Under the pieces are notes generated by a model. That model made no database searches, had not been told where the DNA came from, and saw nothing but the letters and a program-made list of their open reading frames with translations. Below, piece by piece: positions 26,718-35,440 of a stretch of DNA of 42,803 nucleotides. Source of the DNA: Chitinophagaceae bacterium (GTDB taxonomy: Bacteria > Bacteroidota > Bacteroidia > Chitinophagales > Chitinophagaceae); contig CANHCY010000015.1 in the NCBI GenBank assembly GCA_947459295.1, positions 1 to 42,803 on the forward strand, in the 5' to 3' direction. Every line of letters starts with the position of its first letter. The stretch's first letter is position 1. A program made the position numbers and the translations under genes.

Positions 26718-28053
26718 ATTTCATCGTGAAAGTTTCTAAAAACTTAGTGGTAAAATTACCTTTTCTAAAATCTTCATTTTGCATCAGTTGCAAATGAAAA
26801 GGTATGGTTGTTTTAACGCCTTCAATCACATATTCTGACAAGGCACGATACATGGTATCAATGGCTTCTTCACGTGTTTGTGCAACGGTAATGAGTTTAC
26901 CAATCATAGAATCATAATACGGCGGAATAACATAACCAGCATACACATGGCTATCGACACGCACACCATGTCCACCTGGGGTATGGAGTACTGTAATTTT
27001 TCCGGGTGAAGGTCTAAAATCGTTATAAGGATCTTCGGCATTAATACGACACTCTATGGCGTGCATTTGTGGTTCGTAGTTTTTACCAGAAATTTTTTCA
27101 CCCATTGCAATTTTAATTTGCTCTTTAATCAAATCAAAACTAATAACCTCTTCTGTAACACAGTGTTCTACCTGGATACGGGTATTCATTTCCATGAAAT
27201 AGAAGTTACGGTGCTTGTCTACTAAAAACTCTACGGTACCCACACTTTCATAATTGATAGCAGCGGCTGCTTTAATAGCGGCCTCCCCCATTTTTTTACG
27301 CAGCTCAGGTGTCATAAATGGAGAAGGAGATTCTTCCACTAATTTTTGGTGACGGCGCTGAATCGAACAATCGCGCTCACTCATATGACAAACCGTTCCG
27401 TACTGATCTCCAGCTACCTGAATTTCAATATGTCGAGGTTCTTCTACAAATTTTTCCATGTACACGCCGTCATTTTTAAATGCAGCAGCGGCTTCTTGTC
27501 TAGCAGACGTGTATGCTTTTTCAATTTCTTCTTCATTCCAAACTACACGCATACCCTTACCACCACCACCAGCAGTTGCTTTTAAAATAACAGGGTATCC
27601 AATTTCTTTGGCAAGTGTTTTCGCTTCCTCTACACTTTCTAATAAACCTTTGCCACCTGGCACCACCGGAACACCCGCTTTAATCATGGTGTCCTTGGCA
27701 GTAATCTTATCCCCCATTTTATTGATCATTTCGGGCGTAGGACCAATAAACTTAATGCCATGATCGGCACAAATTTGGGCAAACTTGGCATTCTCTGCTA
27801 AAAATCCATATCCAGGATGAATGGCGTCTGCATTGGTGATTTCGGCAGCAGCCATAATATGAGGAATATTTAAATAAGAATCTACGCCTTTAGGCTTACC
27901 AATACAAACAGCTTCGTCAGCAAACTTTACGTGCAAGCTATCTTTGTCGGCAGTAGAATAAACGGCAACCGTTTTGATACCCATTTCTCTACAGGTACGA
28001 ATAATCCGAAGTGCAATCTCTCCTCTATTGGCAATCAATATTTTATTGAACAT
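26716..28053 (-). CDS. accC: Acetyl-CoA carboxylase biotin carboxylase subunit
   Basis: AccC carboxylates biotin on AccB using ATP and bicarbonate, the first step of malonyl-CoA synthesis. The 445 residues match the family. Visible are the N-terminal [31 protein letters not shown], the ATP-grasp glycine loop [14 protein letters not shown], the metal and catalytic segment [18 protein letters not shown], and ECRINAEDP with the biotin-carboxylase C-terminal domain. It follows accB by 32 bases on the same strand and ends in the bidirectional terminator. Confidence 0.97.
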   Translation of the reverse strand: MFNKILIANRGEIALRIIRTCREMGIKTVAVYSTADKDSLHVKFADEAVCIGKPKGVDSYLNIPHIMAAAEITNADAIHPGYGFLAENAKFAQICADHGIKFIGPTPEMINKMGDKITAKDTMIKAGVPVVPGGKGLLESVEEAKTLAKEIGYPVILKATAGGGGKGMRVVWNEEEIEKAYTSARQEAAAAFKNDGVYMEKFVEEPRHIEIQVAGDQYGTVCHMSERDCSIQRRHQKLVEESPSPFMTPELRKKMGEAAIKAAAAINYESVGTVEFLVDKHRNFYFMEMNTRIQVEHCVTEEVISFDLIKEQIKIAMGEKISGKNYEPQMHAIECRINAEDPYNDFRPSPGKITVLHTPGGHGVRVDSHVYAGYVIPPYYDSMIGKLITVAQTREEAIDTMYRALSEYVIEGVKTTIPFHLQLMQNEDFRKGNFTTKFLETFTMK

Positions 28054-28085
28054 CTTTTGAATTTAAAGTTTAAGAAAGAACCTTC

Positions 28086-28562
28086 TTATTTATTAGGCTC
28101 TACCAAAAATAGTGGCTGGTCAAACTCTACTGGACTTGCGTCTTCAACGAGCACTTTAACAATGGTACCCGAAATTTCACTTTCGATTTCATTAAATAGC
28201 TTCATCGCTTCAATAATACATACCACTTTACCAGCAGAAACATCAGTACCCACATCAGCTAGCAATGGCTTATCTGGAGAAGGTCTTCTGTAAAAAGTAC
28301 CAATCATAGGGCTCTTAATTGTAATAAGATTGTCAGCCTTTGGAGCGGCAACAGGAGCTGGCGCACTTGCTGCAGGAGCAGCCGCTGGTGCAGCAGCAGG
28401 AGCTGGTGCATATACAGCTTGGCTAGGTGCAGCGGTATACGTAACCGCAGCCTCCTCTTTTTGCTTGATGGTAACTTTACCATCTTTATCTTCTATACTG
28501 ATTTCGCCAATGTTACTTTTATTGACAATTTTGATTAATTCGTGAATTTGCTTTAAGTCCAT
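28086..28562 (-). CDS. accB: Acetyl-CoA carboxylase biotin carboxyl carrier protein
   Basis: AccB carries the biotin that shuttles CO2 from AccC to the carboxyltransferase. Of 158 residues, 1-38 form a basic helical start (MDLKQIHELIKIVNKS). Residues 44-75 are an alanine/proline linker, and 78-158 are the biotinyl domain. The biotin lysine is K121 in IIEAMKLFNE, which has the canonical EAMK. The family's thumb loop is represented by FYRRPSPDKPLLADVG. It lies 32 bases before accC, a standard pair; no AccA or AccD is in the window. Confidence 0.96.
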   Translation of the reverse strand: MDLKQIHELIKIVNKSNIGEISIEDKDGKVTIKQKEEAAVTYTAAPSQAVYAPAPAAAPAAAPAASAPAPVAAPKADNLITIKSPMIGTFYRRPSPDKPLLADVGTDVSAGKVVCIIEAMKLFNEIESEISGTIVKVLVEDASPVEFDQPLFLVEPNK

Positions 28563-28631
28563 TTTTACGGTTTTTGGGGTAAATTGGGGTTATTTTGATC
28601 AATTTCGGGGGCAAAATAGGCATTTTTTGCC

Positions 28632-28665
28632 AAAAAAAGGGGAAAATTCAATTTTCCCCTTTTTT
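28632..28665 (-). terminator. Rho-independent terminator after efp
   Basis: GGGGAAAA at 28639-28646 pairs with TTTTCCCC at 28652-28659 around a five-base loop, with A- and T-runs outside the stem. On the minus strand it lies about 20 bases after the efp stop and before accB, so the two are probably not one transcript. Its symmetry lets it act on both strands. Confidence 0.75.
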
Positions 28666-28683
28666 ATTTATTAACGTTAAATG

Positions 28684-29250
28684 TTATTCTTTTACTCTTT
28701 CTACGTAGTCACCAGATTTGGTATTTACGCGGATTAACTCACCTTCTTCCACAAACAAAGGTACCATTACAGTGGCCCCTGTTTCAACAGTTGCTGCTTT
28801 TAGGGCTCTTGTTGCAGTATCGCCTCTTAATCCTGGCTCACAATACGTGATTTTTACAACAATCTTTTCTGGTAATTCTGCACCAATGGCTTGATCGGTT
28901 TCGGTATTGATAAATACAAAAACTTCAGCGCCGTCCTTTAAAAACTGCGGCGCGTCAATCATTTCTTCACTTAATGCAATTTGCTCGAAAGTCTCATTGT
29001 TCATTAGGTTAAAGCCACTTTCGTCTTTGTATAAAAACTGGAAAGCTCTTTTTTCTACACGCACAGGATAAATGGTTTCACCACTATTCCATGTTTTTTC
29101 GATAGATCTTTTGTTATCTACCCCTTTTAATTTAGCCCAAACCTTTGCTGCTGCGCGGGCTGTCTTGTTTTCACCAAATTCAACAACTGAATATAAGCTG
29201 CCGTCTAATTTAAGAATCACCCCACGTGAGATGTCTGAAGTAGTTGCCAT
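28684..29250 (-). CDS. efp: Elongation factor P with arginine at the tip loop
   Basis: EF-P binds between the P and E sites and relieves stalling at polyproline. The ATG at 29250 (MATTSDISRGVILKLDG) gives 188 residues, the normal length. Hallmarks are RVEKRAFQFLYKDESGF, FLKDGAEVFV and the C-terminal YCEPGLRGDTATRAL with GELIRVNTKSGDYVERVKE. The domain I tip, where most EF-P have KPGKG with a modified lysine, reads ENKTARAAAKVWAK here. An ungapped comparison with Pseudomonas EF-P (SGRNAAVVK) places R32 at the same position as its rhamnosylated R32. Whether this Arg is modified is unknown. A promoter core lies at 29290-29297. Confidence 0.95.
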   Translation of the reverse strand: MATTSDISRGVILKLDGSLYSVVEFGENKTARAAAKVWAKLKGVDNKRSIEKTWNSGETIYPVRVEKRAFQFLYKDESGFNLMNNETFEQIALSEEMIDAPQFLKDGAEVFVFINTETDQAIGAELPEKIVVKITYCEPGLRGDTATRALKAATVETGATVMVPLFVEEGELIRVNTKSGDYVERVKE

Positions 29251-29289
29251 GTGTTTAATTTTAAAATGAAGACTTCTGCAAGTCGAGCG

Positions 29290-29297
29290 CAAAAGTA
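29290..29297 (-). promoter_or_regulatory. efp promoter -7 core (TACTTTTG)
   Basis: Minus-strand TACTTTTG is a full TAnnTTTG match, about 40 bases before the efp ATG. It lies in the 144-base divergent gap shared with sucD. No convincing -33 TTG was found at 19-21 bases. Confidence 0.55.
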
Positions 29298-29360
29298 GGG
29301 ATTGAACCGGATATTTTGGTAAAGTTTAATGGGAAAGAAGGTAAGGTATTGTTTTTCACC

Positions 29361-29368
29361 TATTTTTG
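29361..29368 (+). promoter_or_regulatory. sucD promoter -7 core (TATTTTTG)
   Basis: TATTTTTG fits TAnnTTTG and lies 26 bases before the ATG at 29395. It excludes the longer in-frame start at 29329, which would put the promoter inside the gene. The -33 element is not clear. Confidence 0.5.
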
Positions 29369-29394
29369 CGGCAAATAAAAATACCGAGACCACT

Positions 29395-30267
29395 ATGTCA
29401 GTATTAGTTAATAAGAATTCTAAAGTTATTGTTCAGGGTTTTACCGGAACAGAAGGTACGTTTCACGCTACCCAAATGATTGAATATGGTACCAATGTTG
29501 TTGGCGGTGTTACCCCAGGAAAAGGCGGCAGCACACATTTAGACAAACCCGTATTTAATACCGTTGCGAGCGCTGTTGCATCAACAGGCGCTAATGTAAG
29601 TATCATTTTTGTACCCCCTGCATTTGCAGCGGATGCTATTATGGAAGCTACCGACGCTGGAATTGAACTTGTTGTATGTATTACAGAAGGTATTCCAGTG
29701 CAGGATATGGTTAAAGTAAAAAATTATTTACTAGGAAAAACAACTAGACTTATAGGACCTAACTGCCCTGGCGTTATTACTGCCGGTGAAGCAAAGGTTG
29801 GTATCATGCCAGGTTTTATTTTCAAGCCAGGACGTATTGGTATCGTTTCTAAAAGTGGAACCTTAACCTATGAAGCTGCAGACCAAGTGGTAAAAGCAGG
29901 CATGGGTATTTCAACAGCTATTGGTATTGGTGGCGATCCAATTATTGGAACCCCTACAAAAGACGCCGTTGCACTATTAATGAACGACCCTGAAACCGAT
30001 GGTATCATAATGATTGGTGAAATTGGTGGTAGCATGGAAGCAGAAGCAGCTGAGTGGATTAAAGCCAATAAAACAAAACCTGTTGTAGGATTTATTGCTG
30101 GTCAAACAGCGCCTCCGGGCAGAAGAATGGGGCACGCTGGTGCTATTGTAGGTGGAGCAGATGACACAGCAGCAGCTAAAATGAAAATCATGGCTGAATG
30201 CGGTATTCATGTGGTGGCTAGCCCTGCAGATATTGGAAAAACAATGGCAGAAGTCATTAATAAATAA
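29395..30267 (+). CDS. sucD: Succinyl-CoA synthetase alpha subunit
   Basis: SucD with SucC interconverts succinyl-CoA and succinate with nucleotide triphosphate formation. The ATG at 29395 ([18 protein letters not shown]) gives 290 residues, normal for the family. The CoA-binding Rossmann part has [11 protein letters not shown] and [15 protein letters not shown] and GPNCPGVI follow. The phosphohistidine is H247 in [11 protein letters not shown]. The sucC gene is not adjacent here. Divergent from efp, and followed by a strong terminator. Confidence 0.97.
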   Translation: MSVLVNKNSKVIVQGFTGTEGTFHATQMIEYGTNVVGGVTPGKGGSTHLDKPVFNTVASAVASTGANVSIIFVPPAFAADAIMEATDAGIELVVCITEGIPVQDMVKVKNYLLGKTTRLIGPNCPGVITAGEAKVGIMPGFIFKPGRIGIVSKSGTLTYEAADQVVKAGMGISTAIGIGGDPIIGTPTKDAVALLMNDPETDGIIMIGEIGGSMEAEAAEWIKANKTKPVVGFIAGQTAPPGRRMGHAGAIVGGADDTAAAKMKIMAECGIHVVASPADIGKTMAEVINK

Positions 30268-30282
30268 TTACAATTTTTTATT

Positions 30283-30315
30283 AAAGCCTGTAACTTTTGT
30301 TGCAGGCTTTTTTTT
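30283..30315 (+). terminator. Rho-independent terminator after sucD
   Basis: AAAGCCTGTAAC at 30283-30294 pairs with GTTGCAGGCTTT at 30299-30310 (one T-G wobble) around a TTTT loop, followed by a T-run to 30315. It lies 16 bases after the sucD stop and 27 bases before the next start. Confidence 0.85.
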
Positions 30316-30341
30316 GCCCATCAATACTTAGATTTACAAAT

Positions 30342-31517
30342 ATGAGGCGGATACATAAGCAAATACATTTACTTATTTTGATGGCTGTTTGTAGTAGTTA
30401 TATCGCTACAGGCCAAATTGTAGTGACTGGCAGCCATGCGTCCTTTTTAAGAGAAGGAGATAAATCATTTATCATTGCTACAATAAACAACAAAAGCAAT
30501 AAGCCGATTACCGGTCAGGTTCATTTAGCACTTATTAATCCTACTAATAATAGTCCAGTAGATGGGTGGTTTCAAAACGTTTTTCCATCACAGTTTTATA
30601 GCATTGATGCAGGTGCTGAAGTTCGGATTCAATTCCCATTTCAAGCAGCTTTTGGATATATACAAATGCTCCGTTATCAATTAGAAGCTACGGTATTAGA
30701 AAATAAAAAAGAGGTGGTGGGAACTAGTAACTACACCGATAGTTTTCAGGTGTACACCAATAGAATACTTGTTTCCGACTCTATCATCATTAAAACAAAT
30801 AAAGATACTATTGTAAAGGGCGTTTTTGCGCCTCTCCTTCAAGCGCCAGAAAGCAGTACCCATAAAAGTTTGCGCATTTCATTTGCTGCACCTGCACCAC
30901 TTGATTATTGGAGGCTACAGATGGGGAATAAACAATTTACAACAACAGGTCAAGATCGTTTTGACACCTTACTACTTAGCGATTTTATTAGTAATGACAT
31001 GGCAAATTATACGCTTCAAGTAAACAACGCAAGTACTGTAAATAAACTAGAAACTAAAATTGTTTGGACGCACTACAATAAAATTGAAAAGCCAATGAAC
31101 AGTAACGCGTTATTTAAATTGGAAAAAAAAATACAACAAAAAATAAATGGGCGTTGGATTACTTTGTCTGAAAATGCCACACTGCATATAGGCGATACGC
31201 TTAACGTTACTGTTACTATTGCAACCCCAAAGAAATTTGAAAAAATATTTCTTGAGGAAAACTTTATGGGTAGTGCCAAGCGCCTACTTCTGCAACCCTT
31301 AGAATCAACAAAATATGAGTCGCGATTTACAAAAGAGATGAGCGCTAATCAGTTAGCAAAGCAAGTAGTGAATTACCAATATACCCTTACAAGTGCTGGC
31401 GTTTTTAGCACGGGTAATACTTTTGTAAACATTACAACTAAAACCGGAATAAATAAACCTAGCAATAACTCTATTCGACTTTTTATACCTGCCACAGAAA
31501 TAAGAATTGAAGAATAA
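30342..31517 (+). CDS. Exported protein like the C-terminal parts of bacterial alpha-2-macroglobulin, without thioester domain
   Basis: The ATG at 30342 gives 391 residues with a signal peptide (MRRIHKQIHLLILMAVCSSY, ending near ATGQ). Residues 35-150 (FLREGDKSFIIATINNKSNK, later TNRILVSDSIII) follow the pattern of the macroglobulin-like domain in Bacteroidota A2M proteins. Residues 176-190 (SLRISFAAPAPLDYW) match the strand before the thioester domain. Residues 240-300 (IVWTHYNKIEKPM, LFKLEKKIQQ, LHIGDTLNVTV) and 342-360 (VNYQYTLTSAGVFSTG) match the final receptor-binding-like domain. The roughly 300-residue thioester domain with CxEQ would belong near residue 200 and is absent. Comparison is from memory of the family. 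It starts a three-gene run. Confidence 0.65.
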   Translation: MRRIHKQIHLLILMAVCSSYIATGQIVVTGSHASFLREGDKSFIIATINNKSNKPITGQVHLALINPTNNSPVDGWFQNVFPSQFYSIDAGAEVRIQFPFQAAFGYIQMLRYQLEATVLENKKEVVGTSNYTDSFQVYTNRILVSDSIIIKTNKDTIVKGVFAPLLQAPESSTHKSLRISFAAPAPLDYWRLQMGNKQFTTTGQDRFDTLLLSDFISNDMANYTLQVNNASTVNKLETKIVWTHYNKIEKPMNSNALFKLEKKIQQKINGRWITLSENATLHIGDTLNVTVTIATPKKFEKIFLEENFMGSAKRLLLQPLESTKYESRFTKEMSANQLAKQVVNYQYTLTSAGVFSTGNTFVNITTKTGINKPSNNSIRLFIPATEIRIEE

Positions 31518-32576
31518 ATGCATAGCAACCATTACGATATTATAATTGTTGGCCAGGGCGTTTGTGGCACTGTTTTAAGTAGCGCACTTATTTTGCAAGG
31601 CCAAAAAGTACTCGTCATTGACGATGGAAGTAATAAAGCAGCAAGTAAAATAGCAAGTGGCGTTATTAATCCGGTTACAGGAAGGCGTATTGTAAAAACT
31701 TGGCAAATAGACACAGTGATGCCATCGGCGGTTCGCATCTATCAGGAACTCGAAAAGAAGCTAGGCACGCGCATTATTAAGCAGTGTAATATTATCAATT
31801 TTCATGCTAGTGAACAGATGCAAAAAGCTTTTGAAGACAGGATTGCCGAGGACTCTACTTACCTCTCAAGACAACCTTTACCAAATACGATCGCAGCTGC
31901 TTTTGAGGCTCCTTTTGGACACACTGTTATTGATCCATGCTGGCTTATACATTTAGAAAATTTGCTGCATGATTGGCGTCAATATTTAATTGAAAAAAAT
32001 GCACTCCTGCAAGATGTATTTGATTTTAAAAAACTAGACAATAAAGCGGATCAAATTATTTACGACAAATACACCGCCAACAAAATTGTTTTTTGCGAAG
32101 GTGCTAAGGGAGAAGATAACCCTTATTTTAAACAGCTCCCTTTTGCCCCTAATAAAGGGGAAGCTTTATTAGTAAAAATCGCAGGTTTAGACAATAGCTA
32201 CATCTACAAAAAAGCAGTAAGTATAGTGCCTTGGAAAGATGCTGTTTTTTGGGTAGGCTCTAATTATGAATGGAATAATAATAACGACGACCCTTCTCTG
32301 GCATTTAAAGAAAAAACAACCGCGGCACTAAACGAATGGCTTCAGCTACCCTATCAAGTAGTGGATCATATTGCAGCTGTAAGGCCCGCAAATATTCAAC
32401 GCAGGCCATTTGTAGGCATGCATCCTACCTTTAAAAACATGGGCATCTTTAATGGCATGGGCACTAAAGGTTGTTCGTTGGCACCTTACTTTGCGGAGCA
32501 AATGACTGAACATATTTTACATCAAACGCCAATAGACAATGAGGCTACAATTGATAGATTTCATATTTTAGCATAA
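31518..32576 (+). CDS. FAD-dependent oxidoreductase (DAO-like)
   Basis: The 352 residues start with YDIIIVGQGVCGTVLSSALI, a Rossmann FAD-binding loop (GQGVCG at 12-17), and a following acidic strand end (VLVIDDG). SGVINPVTGRRIVKTWQID and the late RRPFVGMHPTFKNMGIFNGMGTKG fit the D-amino-acid-oxidase (DAO) group, in which the C-terminal glycine-rich part closes the flavin site. Substrate unknown. There is no signal peptide, so it is cytoplasmic. Its ATG follows the previous stop with no gap, so it is probably co-transcribed with the A2M-like gene, which is odd because that protein is exported. Confidence 0.85.
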   Translation: MHSNHYDIIIVGQGVCGTVLSSALILQGQKVLVIDDGSNKAASKIASGVINPVTGRRIVKTWQIDTVMPSAVRIYQELEKKLGTRIIKQCNIINFHASEQMQKAFEDRIAEDSTYLSRQPLPNTIAAAFEAPFGHTVIDPCWLIHLENLLHDWRQYLIEKNALLQDVFDFKKLDNKADQIIYDKYTANKIVFCEGAKGEDNPYFKQLPFAPNKGEALLVKIAGLDNSYIYKKAVSIVPWKDAVFWVGSNYEWNNNNDDPSLAFKEKTTAALNEWLQLPYQVVDHIAAVRPANIQRRPFVGMHPTFKNMGIFNGMGTKGCSLAPYFAEQMTEHILHQTPIDNEATIDRFHILA

Positions 32577-32589
32577 TAATTAATCTGCC

Positions 32590-32997
32590 ATGCCAAATTC
32601 AAAAGAAAGTATAGAATACGTGATTCCAGTTCAGTACCGAAAAATGGAAAACTTACACATTGTATTTTGGCTTTTTAAAGATATTGCTTGGTGTTTAGGT
32701 ATACCGCTACTTGGCATCACAATGATTATCCCAACACTCATCATTTCTATTGTTATTTCTTGGCGTACCCGAAAGTTAATGTCTGAGCTTTGCCATAATT
32801 TGGCCATCACATTTTGGATAAGTGCCAACTCGTTTTGGATGGTCACCGAATTTTTTCACATCGATACACAAATTGCATTTTTGGGCATTACCTACAAGCA
32901 CCTCGCCATGTTCCCTTTTGGCATCGGCGTGGTTATTTTAGCTTTCTATTACTTAATCTGGAAGCCAAGGCACAAAAATGAAGCAGAAACCATGTAA
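32590..32997 (+). CDS. Small membrane protein of unknown function
   Basis: The 135 residues have three or four membrane segments: FWLFKDIAWCLGIPLLGITM and PTLIISIVISW, then LAITFWISANSFWMVTEFF, and MFPFGIGVVILAFYYLIW. They are joined by a basic loop (RTRKLMSE) and end in a polar tail. I do not know its role. It starts 13 bases after the FAD oxidoreductase and may be the last gene of that run, followed by a weak hairpin. Confidence 0.8.
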   Translation: MPNSKESIEYVIPVQYRKMENLHIVFWLFKDIAWCLGIPLLGITMIIPTLIISIVISWRTRKLMSELCHNLAITFWISANSFWMVTEFFHIDTQIAFLGITYKHLAMFPFGIGVVILAFYYLIWKPRHKNEAETM

Positions 32998-33001
32998 TTA
33001 A

Positions 33002-33016
33002 GGGGTGCAATACCCC
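33002..33016 (+). terminator. Weak hairpin after the membrane protein gene
   Basis: GGGGT at 33002-33006 can pair with ACCCC at 33012-33016; only ATTTTG follows. It is short, so it may be a weak terminator or incidental. It precedes the aspS promoter. Confidence 0.3.
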
Positions 33017-33047
33017 CATTTTGAATGGGTTCTAGCGGCATTTGAAG

Positions 33048-33055
33048 TATATTTG
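33048..33055 (+). promoter_or_regulatory. aspS promoter -7 core (TATATTTG)
   Basis: TATATTTG fully matches TAnnTTTG, 33 bases before the aspS ATG. The nearest TTTTG (33019-33023) is 24 bases upstream, longer than the usual 19-21, so the -33 is doubtful. Confidence 0.5.
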
Positions 33056-33088
33056 CCCTTCAAATTATTGGATTAATAAATTAGCACT

Positions 33089-34924
33089 ATGTACCGTTCA
33101 CATAACTGTGGAGAATTAAGAGAAAGCCATGTTGGCAGTGAAGTAACCCTTGCAGGTTGGGTTCAAACAGTTAGAAAATTTGGCGCCATCACTTTTGTCG
33201 ATTTACGAGATAGATATGGTATTACACAATTATTACTCGGCGAATCAATGGCTTCATTTTTGGATGAAAACCCATTAGGTAGAGAATTTGTAATTCAAGC
33301 CAAAGGAACAGTAGCAAGCAGAAGTAATAAAAACGCAAACATCGAAACAGGCGATATTGAAATCAATGTTAGTAGCTGTATCGTACTCAATAAATCAGCA
33401 GTCCCTCCTTTTACAATTCAAGATGATACAGATGGTGGCGATGATTTACGCATGAAATTCCGTTACCTAGATTTACGACGTAACGCTGTTAAGAGAAATT
33501 TAGAATTAAGATACAACGTTAACCGCTCTGTAAGAAACTATTTACACGAACAGGGTTTTATGGATATCGAAACGCCTTTTTTAATTAAGTCTACACCAGA
33601 AGGTGCACGTGACTTTGTGGTTCCATCCCGCATGAACCCAGGTCAATTTTATGCGCTACCGCAATCACCTCAAACCTTTAAGCAACTATTAATGGTAAGT
33701 GGTTACGACCGTTACTACCAAATTGTAAAATGTTTTAGAGACGAAGATTTAAGAGCGGACAGACAACCAGAATTTACACAGATAGACTGTGAAATGGCAT
33801 TTGTAGAGCAAGAAGATGTTTTACAAATGTTTGAAAATTTAATTAGACGCGTTTTTAAAGACGTAAAAAATATTGATTACTCAGATGCCATCGAAAGAAT
33901 GACTTGGGAAGATGCGATGTGGCAGTTTGGTAATGACAAGCCAGATATTAGATTTGGAATGAAAATTGCCAACTTAAAATCGGCATTTTTAAAAGGAGGA
34001 AAAATAGAAGCTACTGGTGATTTAATTAATGGCGCAGGCTTTGGCGTATTTGACAATGCAGAAACTGTTTTAGCCATTGCTGCCCCTGGTTGTAGCGAAT
34101 ACACCCGCAAACAAACCGACGAGCTTACGGAGTGGGTTAAACGTCCGCAAATTGGCATGCAAGGTCTTGTATACATCAAGTGCAACGCAGATGGTACCTA
34201 CAAAAGCAGTGTCGATAAATTTTATACCGAAGATAAATTAAAAGCCATTGCAGACGCAGCTGGCGCTAAAGCTGGAGACCTTGTTTTAATACTTGCTGGT
34301 AAAGAAGAAAGAACCCGTAAAGCTACTTCAGAATTAAGGCTTGAGATGGGTAAAAAATTAGGCTTTAGAAAAGACGATGAATTTAAATTATTATGGGTAC
34401 TTGATTTCCCGTTATTTGAATACGCCGAAGAAGAAAATAGATGGGTAGCTAGACACCATCCGTTTACATCACCAAAACCTGATCATATTAATGTTATGAT
34501 CAACAATAGTCCGGTTATTGAAAACGCAGATAAATATTTAGAGCACCCCTATGCTACCATTAAAGCCAATGCCTATGATATGGTATTAAACGGCAATGAA
34601 ATTGGCGGCGGCTCGATCAGAATTTACCAGCGTGCCCTTCAAGAAAAAATGTTTGATGCACTTGGTATGACTACCGAAGAAGCCCTTCATAAATTTGGCT
34701 TTTTACTAGGTGCTTTCGAATATGGCGCGCCTCCACATGGTGGACTGGCATTTGGTTTTGACAGATTGTGTTCGATACTAGGTGGATCAGAAAGCATAAG
34801 AGACTTTATTGCATTCCCTAAAAACAATGCAGGTAGAGACGTGATGCTTGACGCACCTAGCACCATCGATGACAAACAATTTGTGGAGCTACAAATCAAA
34901 TTAAACCTAACTGACAAAGCCTAA
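33089..34924 (+). CDS. aspS: Aspartyl-tRNA synthetase
   Basis: AspRS charges tRNA(Asp). The 611 residues show the bacterial layout: an N-terminal OB anticodon-binding fold ([20 protein letters not shown] to about 105), then the class II core with motif 2 [19 protein letters not shown], an inserted GAD domain (roughly 300-420), and motif 3 [16 protein letters not shown] near the C-terminus. I did not decide between the discriminating and non-discriminating (Asx) forms. It heads a run with a small membrane protein nine bases downstream and then rarA. Confidence 0.98.
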   Translation: MYRSHNCGELRESHVGSEVTLAGWVQTVRKFGAITFVDLRDRYGITQLLLGESMASFLDENPLGREFVIQAKGTVASRSNKNANIETGDIEINVSSCIVLNKSAVPPFTIQDDTDGGDDLRMKFRYLDLRRNAVKRNLELRYNVNRSVRNYLHEQGFMDIETPFLIKSTPEGARDFVVPSRMNPGQFYALPQSPQTFKQLLMVSGYDRYYQIVKCFRDEDLRADRQPEFTQIDCEMAFVEQEDVLQMFENLIRRVFKDVKNIDYSDAIERMTWEDAMWQFGNDKPDIRFGMKIANLKSAFLKGGKIEATGDLINGAGFGVFDNAETVLAIAAPGCSEYTRKQTDELTEWVKRPQIGMQGLVYIKCNADGTYKSSVDKFYTEDKLKAIADAAGAKAGDLVLILAGKEERTRKATSELRLEMGKKLGFRKDDEFKLLWVLDFPLFEYAEEENRWVARHHPFTSPKPDHINVMINNSPVIENADKYLEHPYATIKANAYDMVLNGNEIGGGSIRIYQRALQEKMFDALGMTTEEALHKFGFLLGAFEYGAPPHGGLAFGFDRLCSILGGSESIRDFIAFPKNNAGRDVMLDAPSTIDDKQFVELQIKLNLTDKA

Positions 34925-34933
34925 AATACTAGT

Positions 34934-35440
34934 ATGAAGCAGGTGCGAATTTTTAAAGTGCTCACTTATTTGTTAATTCCAATAGCGCTATTATTTGGCT
35001 TTATGGCATTGTTAGTATTACCCACAGCGGTTGTAAATCCTGCACTCCTACTTGTGGTATTTATATTTTCTTGCATTGCTATTTATACTTTTTCTAGCCT
35101 ACGTTTTGTAACAACAGCTATCAATAAAGCAAAAAACTGCAATCCTAGTTTAAAAGATTGGATTAAAATAAATGGATACATTAGTGTAGCCACTGCATTT
35201 ATGTTTTTATTAAACAGCATTGGTATTTTAATGCTAGGTCCCATAGAGTTTAATGACTTTGTATCCAAAGCTATGGAAACGCAGGCCAGCTTGCCACCAA
35301 GCATTACGCCAACCTTTGTTGGACAAATGCTTAAATACACTGCGGTTTTTATGCTTATAACAGGCACCATTATACTCGTTCATGCCAGAATGCAATTTGA
35401 ATTTTTAAAAGCTTATAGCTACGTATTTGAAAGTGAATAA
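34934..35440 (+). CDS. Four-helix membrane protein of unknown function
   Basis: The 168 residues contain four likely membrane segments: VLTYLLIPIALLFGFMALLV, NPALLLVVFIFSCIAIYTF, GYISVATAFMFLLNSIGILM and YTAVFMLITGTIILVHARM, with a short basic N-terminus. I recognise no family. It follows aspS by nine bases and overlaps the start of rarA by a few bases, so the three genes are probably one transcript. Confidence 0.85.
   Translation: MKQVRIFKVLTYLLIPIALLFGFMALLVLPTAVVNPALLLVVFIFSCIAIYTFSSLRFVTTAINKAKNCNPSLKDWIKINGYISVATAFMFLLNSIGILMLGPIEFNDFVSKAMETQASLPPSITPTFVGQMLKYTAVFMLITGTIILVHARMQFEFLKAYSYVFESE

Noticed and set aside
28330..28545. A plus-strand alanine/glycine-rich ORF inside accB
   Set aside because: It is the shadow of the alanine/proline linker of AccB.
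33002..33055. An attenuator or tRNA-sensing leader before aspS
   Set aside because: Only a short GC hairpin followed by a promoter core is present; no T-box or leader-peptide structure is visible.
35427..35440. A frameshift fusion of the membrane protein with rarA
   Set aside because: The two genes overlap in different frames by only a few bases, a normal coupled junction with a non-ATG start.
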